Positions 23,532 to 31,280 of a DNA stretch of 64,000 nucleotides are shown here, one piece after another. The stretch comes from RGIG4097 sp964599875 (GTDB lineage Bacteria > Bacillota > Clostridia > Christensenellales > CAG-917). Both the position numbers and the translations under genes were made by a program. The stretch lies in the NCBI GenBank assembly GCA_964599875.1, contig CAZRHE010000007.1:18698-82697 (forward strand), given 5' to 3'. The notes beneath the pieces were generated by a model. That model made no database searches and had not been told where the DNA came from. It saw nothing but the letters and a program-made list of their open reading frames with translations. Each line of letters starts with the position of its first letter. Position 1 is the stretch's first letter.

Positions 23532-24806
23532 TCACTTTTTAGCGGTTATAAACAGGACGCCGAGCATTATGAAAATCTCTCCGTCCATATATCTGCGCTT
23601 GTTTTCGTCGTGTTGCGCGGTGTAAGGCGCAATCTTTTGAAACGCGCGTTTCTCGGAAAAATAGTCCGCCGTGGGCACAGCCCAAAGATAAGGATTGAAA
23701 TATAAATCCCAAAGCACCTCTCTCATCTCTCCGCCGAAGTCGGTTGAGGCTATCGTCGAGCGGTTTATATCGATGTTTGAAAATCCTGCGCCCTTCAGCA
23801 AGGACGGAAGTTTTCTGCCCATAGCGCGGTCGCCCGATTCAAGGGATTTCGACCATATGTAGAAACAATCGTCGAAAAATTCCGAGTTAGGATAGACGAC
23901 GTTGAGTCCGTCGTCCTCGTCCACGATAAACAGCACGCCGTTATCCGACAAATGCTCGCGTAAGATTTTCAACACGGTAGACTGATTTTTGATATGCAGG
24001 AAAACCGCGGATACGTGTATGAAATCAAACGCTTCTCTGCCCACCGATTTAAGATAATCGTCGAGGACTTCGCTAAAACTATCCGCCGTGATATCAGCAT
24101 AAAGGAAAGTCATCCTTTCGTCGCCGTAGACTTCGTTTGCTCTTGCGATTTTCTTTTCGTCCTTATCGACGCCCAAGATATGCGCGCAATCCTTTTCTCC
24201 AAGCCTTAAAATCGTATTCGCACCGTCCGAGCAGCCTACGTCAAGGGCGCAAACGTCGGATAGATTTTCGAACGCCTCGTCTATAAATTCGCTTGCATAG
24301 CGGTTGTAGAAAGCGTTTTGAATGGCAAGACGACGTGTTTCCTCGTCCGTTTCCGCAGAATAAATGCTGTCCGCATCCACGTCGGGCACTATGTCGAGTT
24401 GGTCTAAAATCTTGTCGATCAGTGCGTCTTCGTCTTCGAAATCCTTTTCGAACAATTCGTTGAACATCCCGAGAAACATATCGAGGCTGTCGAGTTCGTC
24501 GCACTCTTCGACGTTCTCTATGAAAACGGGCAAAATTTTGTAATCTTTCACCTTGTTGTAGTGCTTAAACGCAATCGCGATTTCGCTTTTGACATACATC
24601 GAACGCACGCTCGCTTCGGATAAAAACACCACGAACGCACCGCAATTCTTTATTCCGTGCGAAATCTCCGCCGCAAACTCCTGCTTGCTGTCGTTGAGTT
24701 GGAACCAGCACGTAACGCCTTGCGCCGTGATTTTGTTGACGATAGACGAAACCTTTTCTTTATTCGCCTTCGAATACGAAATGAAGATATCCTTTTCTTT
24801 AGGCAT
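23532..24806 (-). CDS. TIR domain - SAM-dependent methyltransferase fusion protein
   Basis: A 424-residue protein. Residues 1-140 form a TIR domain: it starts KDIFISYSKANKEKV, has a BB-loop-like WFQLNDSKQEF, and SMYVKSEIAIAF places a glutamate (E75) where NAD-cleaving TIRs have their catalytic Glu. Residues about 165-424 form a class I methyltransferase with SAM loop ALDVGCSDGANT (187-198), an acidic VDKDEKK after strand 2, and FDFIHVSAVFLHI as motif IV. AGAGGG precedes the ATG; the gene has its own promoter and is divergent from a membrane XRE regulator. Neither NAD cleavage nor a methyl acceptor is known. It could be a defence or signalling enzyme. Confidence 0.85.
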   Translation of the reverse strand: MPKEKDIFISYSKANKEKVSSIVNKITAQGVTCWFQLNDSKQEFAAEISHGIKNCGAFVVFLSEASVRSMYVKSEIAIAFKHYNKVKDYKILPVFIENVEECDELDSLDMFLGMFNELFEKDFEDEDALIDKILDQLDIVPDVDADSIYSAETDEETRRLAIQNAFYNRYASEFIDEAFENLSDVCALDVGCSDGANTILRLGEKDCAHILGVDKDEKKIARANEVYGDERMTFLYADITADSFSEVLDDYLKSVGREAFDFIHVSAVFLHIKNQSTVLKILREHLSDNGVLFIVDEDDGLNVVYPNSEFFDDCFYIWSKSLESGDRAMGRKLPSLLKGAGFSNIDINRSTIASTDFGGEMREVLWDLYFNPYLWAVPTADYFSEKRAFQKIAPYTAQHDENKRRYMDGEIFIMLGVLFITAKK

Positions 24807-24833
24807 AATATCCCTCTTTAATATATTGAAACC

Positions 24834-24862
24834 ATTATAACACGTATGCGCGCATAAAGCAA
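24834..24862 (-). promoter_or_regulatory. Promoter of the TIR-methyltransferase gene
   Basis: On the minus strand TTGCTT (24857-24862) and TATAAT (24834-24839) are 17 bases apart, about 28 bases before the start codon. Confidence 0.75.
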
Positions 24863-24900
24863 TAACGGCTTATCCCAACCCGTAAATTTTCATAGAAAAT

Positions 24901-24916
24901 CGGATGAATTCACCCG
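24901..24916. promoter_or_regulatory. Near-palindrome between the two divergent promoters
   Basis: CGGATGAATTCACCCG is a 16-base palindrome with one mismatched pair, lying between the -35 boxes of the TIR gene and the XRE membrane protein gene. A candidate regulator site. Confidence 0.45.
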
Positions 24917-24932
24917 TTCTACCGTCGGTGGA

Positions 24933-24961
24933 TTTACAGATTGCGATTTCGGGGTTATAAT
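24933..24961 (+). promoter_or_regulatory. Promoter of the XRE membrane protein gene
   Basis: TTTACA (24933-24938) and TATAAT (24956-24961) with a 17-base spacer, ending 21 bases before the start codon. Confidence 0.75.
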
Positions 24962-24982
24962 TTTCTCAATCGGAGGTGAAAT

Positions 24983-25975
24983 ATGAATTTGCAAAACACG
25001 GGCAAAATGATTGCCGACGCAAGAAAAAATCTCGGGCTTACCCAAAATCAACTCGGAGAAAAACTCGGCGTTACGGGCAAGGCGGTTTCGAAATGGGAAA
25101 ACGGTTATAGTTTCCCCGGCGTCGAAATTCTCCCCGCCCTCGGCAAAGAATTGAATATTCCAATTGCAGACCTCGTCACAGGGGAAAACGACGCTCCCGT
25201 CAACGAAAAAGTCGTGGACGAAATCGTCGAGACGTCGGCGGGACAAAGCAAAAAAAAGAAGAAACTCTATCTTGCTATCACACTCCCCGTCGTCGCGGTA
25301 TTGATACTCGCAATCGTGACGCTCTCCTTTTATTTCTATTTCTCCCTCATCCCGTCGGACACGTACAAAGCGTCTTCGTTTTCCCTGACCGCTTTCGGCT
25401 CCGACGTCGCGCTCACCGCAAACGTCAAATGCCGTGTAGGCGTCGAAGAGGCTTTCGGAGATACGGGAAAGATTATTTACACTCGCGAAAAAAGTTTTTA
25501 CGACTTCATAAGCAAGGTGCGCGAAGACGCCGTGGCACGAGGTTTTTCATATGATTTGACGGACAACGTCTTCTCGAAAGCGAATGAAAACGGCACGACG
25601 GATTATTTCTATTTCAAGCCGATAGATTTCAATCGAAAAGTGACCGTACTTGCAACTCCGCTTATCGCAAAAGTATACAAGGATGCAAAAAACACTGAAA
25701 ACGCAACCGCAATTCTCTTCCCTCTTCACCTTGTTTCAGACCCGACGTATTTCAGCGCGCACGCATATATCCCAGAAGGTGCGGAAATCTCAATCTCGGC
25801 GACTTTCGACGACGTAACGAGTTTCTACGAAAACAGCGGATATTTCACCGTGACCACGGACGCGGAAAACAAAACCGCAATTCTTGAAACGAACGACAAG
25901 TGCAAAGTTGAGGCAACGTTTTCTTTCTCAATCGTCAACCACAGCGGAATTAACTATATCAAAATCAATTTGTAA
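24983..25975 (+). CDS. XRE HTH domain - transmembrane - extracellular domain protein
   Basis: A 330-residue protein. Residues about 8-62 are a Cro/C1-type helix-turn-helix (IADARKNLGLTQNQLGEKLG, then GKAVSKWENG). A lysine cluster precedes one strong membrane helix near residues 95-118, then about 210 beta-rich residues probably lie outside the cell. Such a layout suggests a membrane-bound one-component regulator that senses something outside. CGGAGGTGAA precedes the ATG. It is divergent from the TIR-methyltransferase gene with a near-palindrome between them, so it may regulate that gene. The outer domain is not recognised. Confidence 0.78.
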   Translation: MNLQNTGKMIADARKNLGLTQNQLGEKLGVTGKAVSKWENGYSFPGVEILPALGKELNIPIADLVTGENDAPVNEKVVDEIVETSAGQSKKKKKLYLAITLPVVAVLILAIVTLSFYFYFSLIPSDTYKASSFSLTAFGSDVALTANVKCRVGVEEAFGDTGKIIYTREKSFYDFISKVREDAVARGFSYDLTDNVFSKANENGTTDYFYFKPIDFNRKVTVLATPLIAKVYKDAKNTENATAILFPLHLVSDPTYFSAHAYIPEGAEISISATFDDVTSFYENSGYFTVTTDAENKTAILETNDKCKVEATFSFSIVNHSGINYIKINL

Positions 25976-26041
25976 ACAATTTCGCCGTCGCAATCGTGGC
26001 GGCGTTTTTCTATTTAATTTAATCAAATATTTTCAAAACTA

Positions 26042-26069
26042 TTGAATTTCAAACGGCTTGTGCTACAAT
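26042..26069 (+). promoter_or_regulatory. Promoter of the small membrane protein gene at 26150
   Basis: TTGAAT (26042-26047) and TACAAT (26064-26069) with a 16-base spacer. Confidence 0.6.
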
Positions 26070-26149
26070 ATTCTACGTAAAGAACCTCGCTGTTCTTATA
26101 TCGAAATTATTCGCATCCGTTGCGAAATAAAATATTTTGGAGGCAACTT

Positions 26150-26737
26150 ATGGCAAAAAAAGCCGTTAAAGCAACAACAGGCGGTTCGGCAACCGCATCC
26201 GCAAAAAGATCTCCTCTCTCAAACATGGCGGTCAGACTTTTCGGCGCTATCCTCGCATTCGTCGGTATCCTTCTCGTAGTCACCAAAAGAGCGGTGCCCG
26301 ATATGGCTGTGACGGTGGCGGCAGTATTCTTCGTCGTGGCAGGTTTCTTCCTTGCCGTCAGCAACTTTAAAAAACTGATTGCAGGCGGAAAAGTCGCGAA
26401 TGAAGTCATCATCTACTTCTTGTTCGGTATTCTGCTTATGGTCGCGGGAATATTGCTACTCGTGTTCAAATCCGACGTCGTCAAGTGGTTTATCGTGCTC
26501 CTCGGCGCACTCATCGCCGCATATGCACTCGCAATCCTTATCCGCTTCATCATCCACCCCAGAGGCAAAAGCCTTATGGTCATAGATATTATTCTTGCGG
26601 TTATGGCAATGATAGTCGGCATCCTCATCGCCCTGCTCTACGTCCCCGAAATCGCAAGCGCGGAGAGCGGTGTTTGCTACTATATCTTCGGCTCCCTCGC
26701 AATCGCCGTCGGCGCCTGCGACCTCGTGCTGTACTAA
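26150..26737 (+). CDS. Polytopic membrane protein, HdeD/DUF308-like
   Basis: A 195-residue protein with a short basic, Thr/Ser/Ala-rich cytoplasmic tail and about six hydrophobic segments arranged as three hairpins (for example LFGAILAFVGILLVV, YFLFGILLMVAGILLLVF and IIYFL-like pairs), the pattern of DUF308/HdeD proteins. No catalytic residues stand out. ATG 26150 is preceded by GGAGGC; the frame extends upstream to an unsupported start at 26120. It has its own promoter and terminator. Function unknown. Confidence 0.7.
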   Translation: MAKKAVKATTGGSATASAKRSPLSNMAVRLFGAILAFVGILLVVTKRAVPDMAVTVAAVFFVVAGFFLAVSNFKKLIAGGKVANEVIIYFLFGILLMVAGILLLVFKSDVVKWFIVLLGALIAAYALAILIRFIIHPRGKSLMVIDIILAVMAMIVGILIALLYVPEIASAESGVCYYIFGSLAIAVGACDLVLY

Positions 26738-26760
26738 ACCACTACTAATTGATTCTACAA

Positions 26761-26788
26761 AAAAACTCGGAACAATTTCCGAGTTTTT
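26761..26788 (+). terminator. Terminator after the DUF308-like gene
   Basis: AAAAACTCGGAA (26761-26772) and TTCCGAGTTTTT (26777-26788) pair around CAAT and end in a run of eight T. Confidence 0.92.
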
Positions 26789-27146
26789 TTTGATTGGTTT
26801 TATCTCTATTCGCGTTTTAAGAATTAAAAAATCCTGCCATAGAAAATGTAACGTGAAAATCTCGCGGAAACATTCCGTCGTCGCTTTCGTTGAAAGCGAA
26901 ATATAGTGTAGTGCTTGTATCCTAATCTATATCTCCCCTTTCCTCACGTGTTTACCCTATCGCCGTTCCCCCTAAAGGGACCCACGACGACCGCTTGCGC
27001 GGGGGACAACACTCGGTTTCGCGTTAAGTAACGTTCCTCGTTATGCCACTGCGCTTTGTGCGTGCCCGCTACGCGAACCCAATGCACGCAGTCGCTTGTA
27101 CTTATACGACTTCGCTCAACACTCGAAGTTCTCGGCGCGTCGCGCC

Positions 27147-27194
27147 TCGTGTTCCGTCTTCGAACGAGAGAGTGCTTATATAGCACGCTCCAAA
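27147..27194 (+). repeat. Dispersed repeat R2, copy 1
   Basis: A segment starting CTCGTGTTCCGTCTTCGAAC and ending ACGCTCC recurs, with few differences and in the same orientation, at 41455-41502. It contains a GTTCCGTCTTCGAAC core that is partly palindromic (TTCGAA). Confidence 0.7.
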
Positions 27195-27211
27195 TAAACT
27201 GAACGCTAACA

Positions 27212-27284
27212 CCTGCTTGTCATTCAGAGGAGCGCTGAGCACGACGAAGAATCTCCGGGAACGGCACCTTATTCCACCAAAACG
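27212..27284 (+). repeat. Dispersed repeat R1, copy 1
   Basis: About 73 bases including TGTCATTCAGAGGAG and AGAATCTCCGGGAACGGCAC; a close copy lies on the other strand at 41093-41168. The TCATTC...GAAGAATCTC layout resembles REP-like dispersed elements found in many bacterial genomes. Confidence 0.75.
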
Positions 27285-27473
27285 AAAATTTTGCGAAATA
27301 CTGACTTGAGTTATAGATTATATTTGAATTGTAGCAAAAAATTTTCGTTGCGGAGAAGTTGCGTTGCTAGTGCCGTCAGAACGATTTTCTCAAAAAATCG
27401 CCGACGGCTTCGACGCATAAGCAACGTGGTGGTATTTCGCAACTCCGTTGCTCATTCCACCTACTGGCACTCG

Positions 27474-27591
27474 GAAGCAACCTTGCGCCCACGCTGTCGC
27501 GTTCGTTTGTTTTTTCACATCTTCGTCCCCTTTTGCAAGCAAAGGGACGAGATATGAAAAAACAACCCTACGGGTTACGCAAGGTTGTTTC
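27474..27591. repeat. 118-base imperfect palindrome beside tRNA-Leu
   Basis: Outer arms 27474-27487 and 27578-27591 match at 13 of 14 bases as inverted repeats; inner arms 27507-27529 and 27544-27565 match apart from one substitution and a small shift. The unpaired parts between them differ. It begins six bases beyond the encoded CCA of tRNA-Leu, in the transcription direction of that gene, so it could fold in the tRNA precursor. Confidence 0.75.
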
Positions 27592-27597
27592 CTCGTT

Positions 27598-27685
27598 TGG
27601 TGCCGGTGGTCGGACTCGAACCGACACGGATGATTAGTCCACAGGATTTTGAGTCCAGCGCGTCTGCCAGTTTCACCACACCGGC
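27598..27685 (-). tRNA. tRNA-Leu (CAA anticodon)
   Basis: An 88-base class II tRNA including an encoded 3' CCA. The acceptor pairs GCCGGTG with CACCGGC, the T arm contains GGTTCGAGTCC, and the anticodon loop is CTCAAAA, giving anticodon CAA for UUG codons. The anticodon stem CTGGA/TCCTG has one T-T mismatch. A long variable arm is present as expected for leucine. Confidence 0.93.
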
Positions 27686-27694
27686 GCAAGTGAT

Positions 27695-27723
27695 AATATA
27701 TCACAAAGATGATTTCTATGCAA
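27695..27723 (-). promoter_or_regulatory. Promoter of tRNA-Leu
   Basis: On the minus strand TTGCAT (27718-27723) and TATATT (27695-27700) are 17 bases apart and end nine bases before the tRNA 5' end. Confidence 0.65.
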
Positions 27724-27730
27724 GTGTTTT

Positions 27731-28054
27731 TTAGTCGATTCCTGCCTCGTCGAGCAGTTTATTATATTGTTCGAACACTTCCATAGCAGTTTCCTCGTCG
27801 GTTTCGAGCACGAGCATAGCCTCGTCCTCGTTGTCGTTAGGCACGACAAGGTGGAAAACTATGACTTCGTCGTCCGCAACGCCGTCGATTTCGTCGATAG
27901 GTTTCAGGATGACGTATATCTCGTCGTCGAGAGGGATAATTGCGACTTGGTCGCATTCGTATTCTCTGCCGTTTTCATCGAAAATGAAAATAGGTTCTTG
28001 GTTTTGGTTGTTTTCGTCGAGCAAAATGTCGATAAGTTCTTTTCCGCTTGTCAT
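27731..28054 (-). CDS. DUF1292 domain protein
   Basis: A 107-residue acidic cytoplasmic protein of the DUF1292 family common in Bacillota. The typical beta-strand pattern is visible: EPIFIFDENGREYECDQVAI, then EIYVILKPIDE, then DEVIVFHLVV and MLVLETDEETAMEVFEQYN. GAGGTG precedes the ATG. It starts 11 bases downstream of metA and may share its transcript. Role not known. Confidence 0.9.
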   Translation of the reverse strand: MTSGKELIDILLDENNQNQEPIFIFDENGREYECDQVAIIPLDDEIYVILKPIDEIDGVADDEVIVFHLVVPNDNEDEAMLVLETDEETAMEVFEQYNKLLDEAGID

Positions 28055-28065
28055 AATTCACCTCG

Positions 28066-28968
28066 TCAGAGCACGTACGGCGTGACCTGATACACGTAGT
28101 AGTTGAGCCAGTTGTAGAAAAGAAGATTCGCGGTGGATTTCCACTTCATATCCACTATCCTCTTTTCTATATCCGAGAAGTAATGTTTGGGCGGATTTAT
28201 ATCCATCCCCTTATTCAAATCCCTCAAATATTCGCCGAGGAGAGTTTCTCTGTCGTACTCCGCGTGCCCCGTGAAGAAGAAGGATTTATTGTCGTGAGTT
28301 TTCGCGATACAAACGCCCGCCTCGTCGGACACGGCGAGCACTTTGACGTCCTTGCACTTATAAAGAGCGTCCTCGTCCACTCTCGTATGGCGGGAGTGAG
28401 GAATATAGAACGTATCGTCCATGCCTTTAAGCAGCAAATCGTTTTCGACGACTGCTTTCGTGCCGAATACGCCGAACATTTTTTCGGGCAAATCCTGCTT
28501 GCCGATGCCGAATTGATAATAAAGCGACGCTTGCGCACCCCAGCAAATGTAAATGGTGCTGGTCACGTTTTGCTTTGCAAAATCGATAACCTCGGTGAGT
28601 TCCTTCCAATACTTGACTTCCTCGAAAGGAATGGTTTCAACGGGTGCGCCCGTGACTATCATCCCGTCGAATTTTTTGTTTTTCGCCTGTTTAAGCGTGC
28701 AATAAAACCTACTCATATGGTCGTCGGACGCATGAGTCGAGCGATAACTTGCGGTATTAATCAACGTGATATTGACCTGCAACGGAGTGTTTGAAAGCAA
28801 GCGAATAAGTTGCGTTTCGGTGACTTCTTTCGTAGGCATCAAATTGAGAATTGCAATTTCAATCGGGCGTATATCCTGCTCGACTGCACGCGCGCTGTCC
28901 ATGACGAAAATCTTTTCGCCTGTAAGCACGTCGTGCGCGGGCAAATCTTTCGGGATGATAATGGGCAT
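28066..28968 (-). CDS. metA: Homoserine O-acetyltransferase (MetA family, acetyl-CoA type)
   Basis: A 300-residue enzyme that activates homoserine for methionine synthesis. Active-site residues are in place at the family numbering: C142 (ICWGAQA), H235 and E237 (FTGHAEYD). Residue 111 is Glu (VTGAPVETIPF); in this family Glu111 is associated with acetyl-CoA and Gly111 with succinyl-CoA, so O-acetylhomoserine is the predicted product. This fits the sulfhydrylase gene just upstream. GGAG precedes the ATG. The family is commonly labelled succinyltransferase, which is probably wrong here. Confidence 0.92.
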   Translation of the reverse strand: MPIIIPKDLPAHDVLTGEKIFVMDSARAVEQDIRPIEIAILNLMPTKEVTETQLIRLLSNTPLQVNITLINTASYRSTHASDDHMSRFYCTLKQAKNKKFDGMIVTGAPVETIPFEEVKYWKELTEVIDFAKQNVTSTIYICWGAQASLYYQFGIGKQDLPEKMFGVFGTKAVVENDLLLKGMDDTFYIPHSRHTRVDEDALYKCKDVKVLAVSDEAGVCIAKTHDNKSFFFTGHAEYDRETLLGEYLRDLNKGMDINPPKHYFSDIEKRIVDMKWKSTANLLFYNWLNYYVYQVTPYVL

Positions 28969-28977
28969 ATCTACTCC

Positions 28978-30255
28978 TTAAATATTTTCGAGTGCTTGTT
29001 CTATATCTGCGATAAGGTCGGCGGAGTTTTCAAGACCGCAACTCAAACGGATGAGGTCGGGAGAAATGCCCGCCGCTTTGAGTTCCTCGTCGTTCATTTG
29101 ACGGTGAGTCGCGCTTGCGGGGTGCAAACAGCAACTGCGCGCGTCCGCAACGTGGGTTTCGATTGCGATGAGTTTGAGATTCGCCATGAATTTTTCAGCC
29201 GCCGCTCTTCCGCCTTTGACGCCGAAACTGACGACACCGCAAGTGCCGTTAGGGCAATACTTGACCGCTTCTTTGTGATACTTATCCCCTTCGAGTCCGG
29301 GATAGACCACCCATGCGATACGAGAGTCGTTTGCGAGCCATTTCGCGACGGTTTGACCGTTTTCGGTGTGACGTTGCATTCTGACGTGCAAACTTTCAAG
29401 TCCGAGATTGAGATAGAAAGCGTGTTGCGGAGATTGTATGGAGCCGAAATCTCTCATGAGTTGCGCGGTGCATTTGGTGATAAACGCGCCCTCTTTGCCG
29501 AATTTTTCCGCGTACGTGATTCCGTGATAACTGTCGTCGGGAGTGGTGAGCCCGGGGAATTTATCCTTATGCGCCATCCAGTCGAATTTGCCAGCGTCGA
29601 TTATTGCACCGCCTACGCACGCTCCGTGACCGTCGATATATTTAGTGGTCGAATGGGTGACGATATCCGCGCCCCACTCTATAGGACGGCAATTGACGGG
29701 AGTTGCAAAGGTGTTGTCGATGATGAACGGCACGCCGTGACGATGCGCCGCGTTTGCGAATTTTTCGATATCGAGAACCGCGAGTGCGGGATTTGCGATG
29801 GTTTCGCCAAACAACGCTTTGGTGTTGGGACGGAACGCAGCGTTAAGTTCTTCTTCGGTGCAATCGGGTGCGACGAAAGTGAAGTCGATACCCATTTTCT
29901 TCATGGTGACTGCAAAGAGGTTGTAAGTTCCGCCGTAGATTGCCGAACTTGCCACGACGTGGTCGCCATTGTTCGCAACGTTGAACACAGCGTAGAAGTT
30001 TGCCGCCTGACCCGAACTCGTGAGCATTCCCGCCGTACCGCCTTCGAGTTCGGTGAGTTTCTTCGCGACGTAATCGTTGGTGGGGTTTTGAAGTCTGGTA
30101 TAGAAATATCCCGACGCTTCGAGGTCGAAGAGTTTTGCCATTTCGGGGCTCGAATCGTACTTGAACGTCGTGCTTTGCACGATGGGGATTTGTCTGGGCT
30201 CTCCGTTAGACGGAGTGTAGCCGCCTTGCACGCAAATGGTATCGATGTGTTTCAT
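28978..30255 (-). CDS. metY: O-acetylhomoserine sulfhydrylase
   Basis: A 425-residue PLP enzyme of the Cys/Met metabolism family. It is predicted to convert O-acetylhomoserine and sulfide to homocysteine. Visible are QSTTFKYDSS at the N-terminus, SSGQAANFYAVFN, DNTFATPVNCRPIEWGADIV, and the cofactor lysine in THSTTKYIDGHG. The length and central insertion match MetY rather than the shorter MetB/MetC. GAGGT precedes the ATG. Nine bases separate it from metA, forming a two-step pathway unit. Confidence 0.93.
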   Translation of the reverse strand: MKHIDTICVQGGYTPSNGEPRQIPIVQSTTFKYDSSPEMAKLFDLEASGYFYTRLQNPTNDYVAKKLTELEGGTAGMLTSSGQAANFYAVFNVANNGDHVVASSAIYGGTYNLFAVTMKKMGIDFTFVAPDCTEEELNAAFRPNTKALFGETIANPALAVLDIEKFANAAHRHGVPFIIDNTFATPVNCRPIEWGADIVTHSTTKYIDGHGACVGGAIIDAGKFDWMAHKDKFPGLTTPDDSYHGITYAEKFGKEGAFITKCTAQLMRDFGSIQSPQHAFYLNLGLESLHVRMQRHTENGQTVAKWLANDSRIAWVVYPGLEGDKYHKEAVKYCPNGTCGVVSFGVKGGRAAAEKFMANLKLIAIETHVADARSCCLHPASATHRQMNDEELKAAGISPDLIRLSCGLENSADLIADIEQALENI

Positions 30256-30275
30256 ATTTACCTCTTGTCTTTCGA

Positions 30276-30728
30276 CTATTTAAAATTGTATTCTTTTTTT
30301 ATGCGGTCGATTTTTCTATCCTCTTCCCTTCTCTTTATGGATTCGCGTTTGTCGTGAAGTTCCTTGCCTTTGCAAACACCGATTTCCACCTTGACGAGAG
30401 CGTCTTTGAAGTAGACTTTGAGAGGGACGAGGGTATATCCTTTTTGTTCGACCTTTGCTTTGAGTTTTCTTATTTCGCTTTTGTTGAGCAAAAGTTTTCT
30501 GTTGCGTTTTGAATCCGCGTTATAGTAACTGCCCATTTTGTAAGGAGCGATATGCATACCCACTACGAAAACCTCGCCGTTTTTGATTACGGCGAAACTG
30601 TCGCGGAGATTGACCGCGCCAAGACGCACGGATTTGACCTCGCAACCGACGAGGACTATCCCTGCTTCATAAGTATCTTCGACGAAATAGTCGTGATACG
30701 CTTTTCTGTTTTCGGCAATAAGTTTCAT
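30276..30728 (-). CDS. smpB: SsrA-binding protein SmpB
   Basis: A 150-residue protein that partners tmRNA to rescue stalled ribosomes. It begins with the family pattern IAENRKAYHDYFVEDTYEAG and has IVLVGCEVKSVRLGAVNLRD and the basic tail ELHDKRESIKRREEDRKIDR. AAGGAATT precedes the ATG. It lies downstream of secG as in many Bacillota, but the usual RNase R gene between them is missing here and a terminator separates them. Confidence 0.95.
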   Translation of the reverse strand: MKLIAENRKAYHDYFVEDTYEAGIVLVGCEVKSVRLGAVNLRDSFAVIKNGEVFVVGMHIAPYKMGSYYNADSKRNRKLLLNKSEIRKLKAKVEQKGYTLVPLKVYFKDALVKVEIGVCKGKELHDKRESIKRREEDRKIDRIKKEYNFK

Positions 30729-30768
30729 AATTCCTTGATTTTCGACAGTCGAGCACGAATATAAAAAA

Positions 30769-30800
30769 ACGGCTCCGATTGAATATTGAATCGGAGCCGT
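30769..30800 (-). terminator. Terminator of secG
   Basis: Arms ACGGCTCCGATT (30789-30800 on the minus strand) and its 12-base complement (30769-30780) with an eight-base loop, followed by a T run on the minus strand. Confidence 0.88.
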
Positions 30801-30813
30801 CTGCTGATTTCAG

Positions 30814-31143
30814 TTACGCTATGGTTGCGACCACGAATGCGATTACGGCGCAGACGATGATGAACGCAAAGAGTGCAAACGTCACTTTTTTCAATATGCC
30901 TTCTTTGCCTTTCGCCTTATTCTTGCCATAATACGTATCGGATGCACCGGTGATGACTCCGACGTTGTCTTGAGTTCCTTTTTGCATCAAAACGATGACG
31001 ATCATTGCGATTGACGCGATCATCATCAATATCATAAATGCCATTGTGACAGCATCTCTGACGTCCTTGGGTATAGAACCGCCGGGATTGTCGCCGACGA
31101 AGGACGACGCCGCCAATACGCTGTAGAAAAACGAATTAAGCAT
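30814..31143 (-). CDS. secG: Preprotein translocase subunit SecG
   Basis: A 109-residue membrane protein of the SecYEG export channel. Two membrane helices are visible: around 33-55 (MAFMILMMIASIAMIVIVLMQ) and near the C-terminus (TFALFAFIIVCAVIAFVV). The cytoplasmic loop QKGTQDNVGVITGASDTYYG is typical. The N-terminal extension before the first helix is longer than usual. GGAGGT precedes the ATG and a clear promoter lies upstream. Confidence 0.9.
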   Translation of the reverse strand: MLNSFFYSVLAASSFVGDNPGGSIPKDVRDAVTMAFMILMMIASIAMIVIVLMQKGTQDNVGVITGASDTYYGKNKAKGKEGILKKVTFALFAFIIVCAVIAFVVATIA

Positions 31144-31171
31144 TTTTTACCTCCAAAAAATTTACTATGTG

Positions 31172-31200
31172 ATTTTAGCATAGTAAGAGCGATTTGGCAA
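31172..31200 (-). promoter_or_regulatory. Promoter of secG
   Basis: On the minus strand TTGCCA (31195-31200) and TAAAAT (31172-31177) with 17 bases between. Confidence 0.72.
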
Positions 31201-31280
31201 GCAAAAACAATAAATTGTTTAAATCCGTGATTTTTTCACCTTTCCGCCGGCAGTCGAATATACTGGACGAGGAGGCGAAT

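Larger units (their letters stand above)
26791..27597. other. Non-coding, repeat- and hairpin-rich stretch before tRNA-Leu
   Basis: About 800 bases with no credible gene on either strand: the open frames lack ribosome sites and recognisable products. It contains two repeats shared with 41024-41558, an inverted pair CGAAAATTTTGC/GCAAAAAATTTTCG (around 27283-27351), a nested hairpin GCCGTC...GATTTT/AAAATC...GACGGC (around 27373-27411), and a 118-base imperfect palindrome next to the tRNA. Confidence 0.7.

Noticed and set aside
27390..27704. Small open frames running across tRNA-Leu and the palindrome
   Set aside because: They read through a clear tRNA gene and through inverted repeats; typical spurious frames near tRNAs.
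28810..30357. Open frame of 515 codons on the plus strand opposite metY and metA
   Set aside because: It mirrors the codon bias of well-supported genes on the other strand; its translation is rich in Arg, Cys and His without any domain, and it has no ribosome site.
30729..30813. Missing RNase R gene between secG and smpB as a sign of deletion
   Set aside because: The gap holds only a terminator; gene order here varies among Clostridia, so absence alone is weak evidence.
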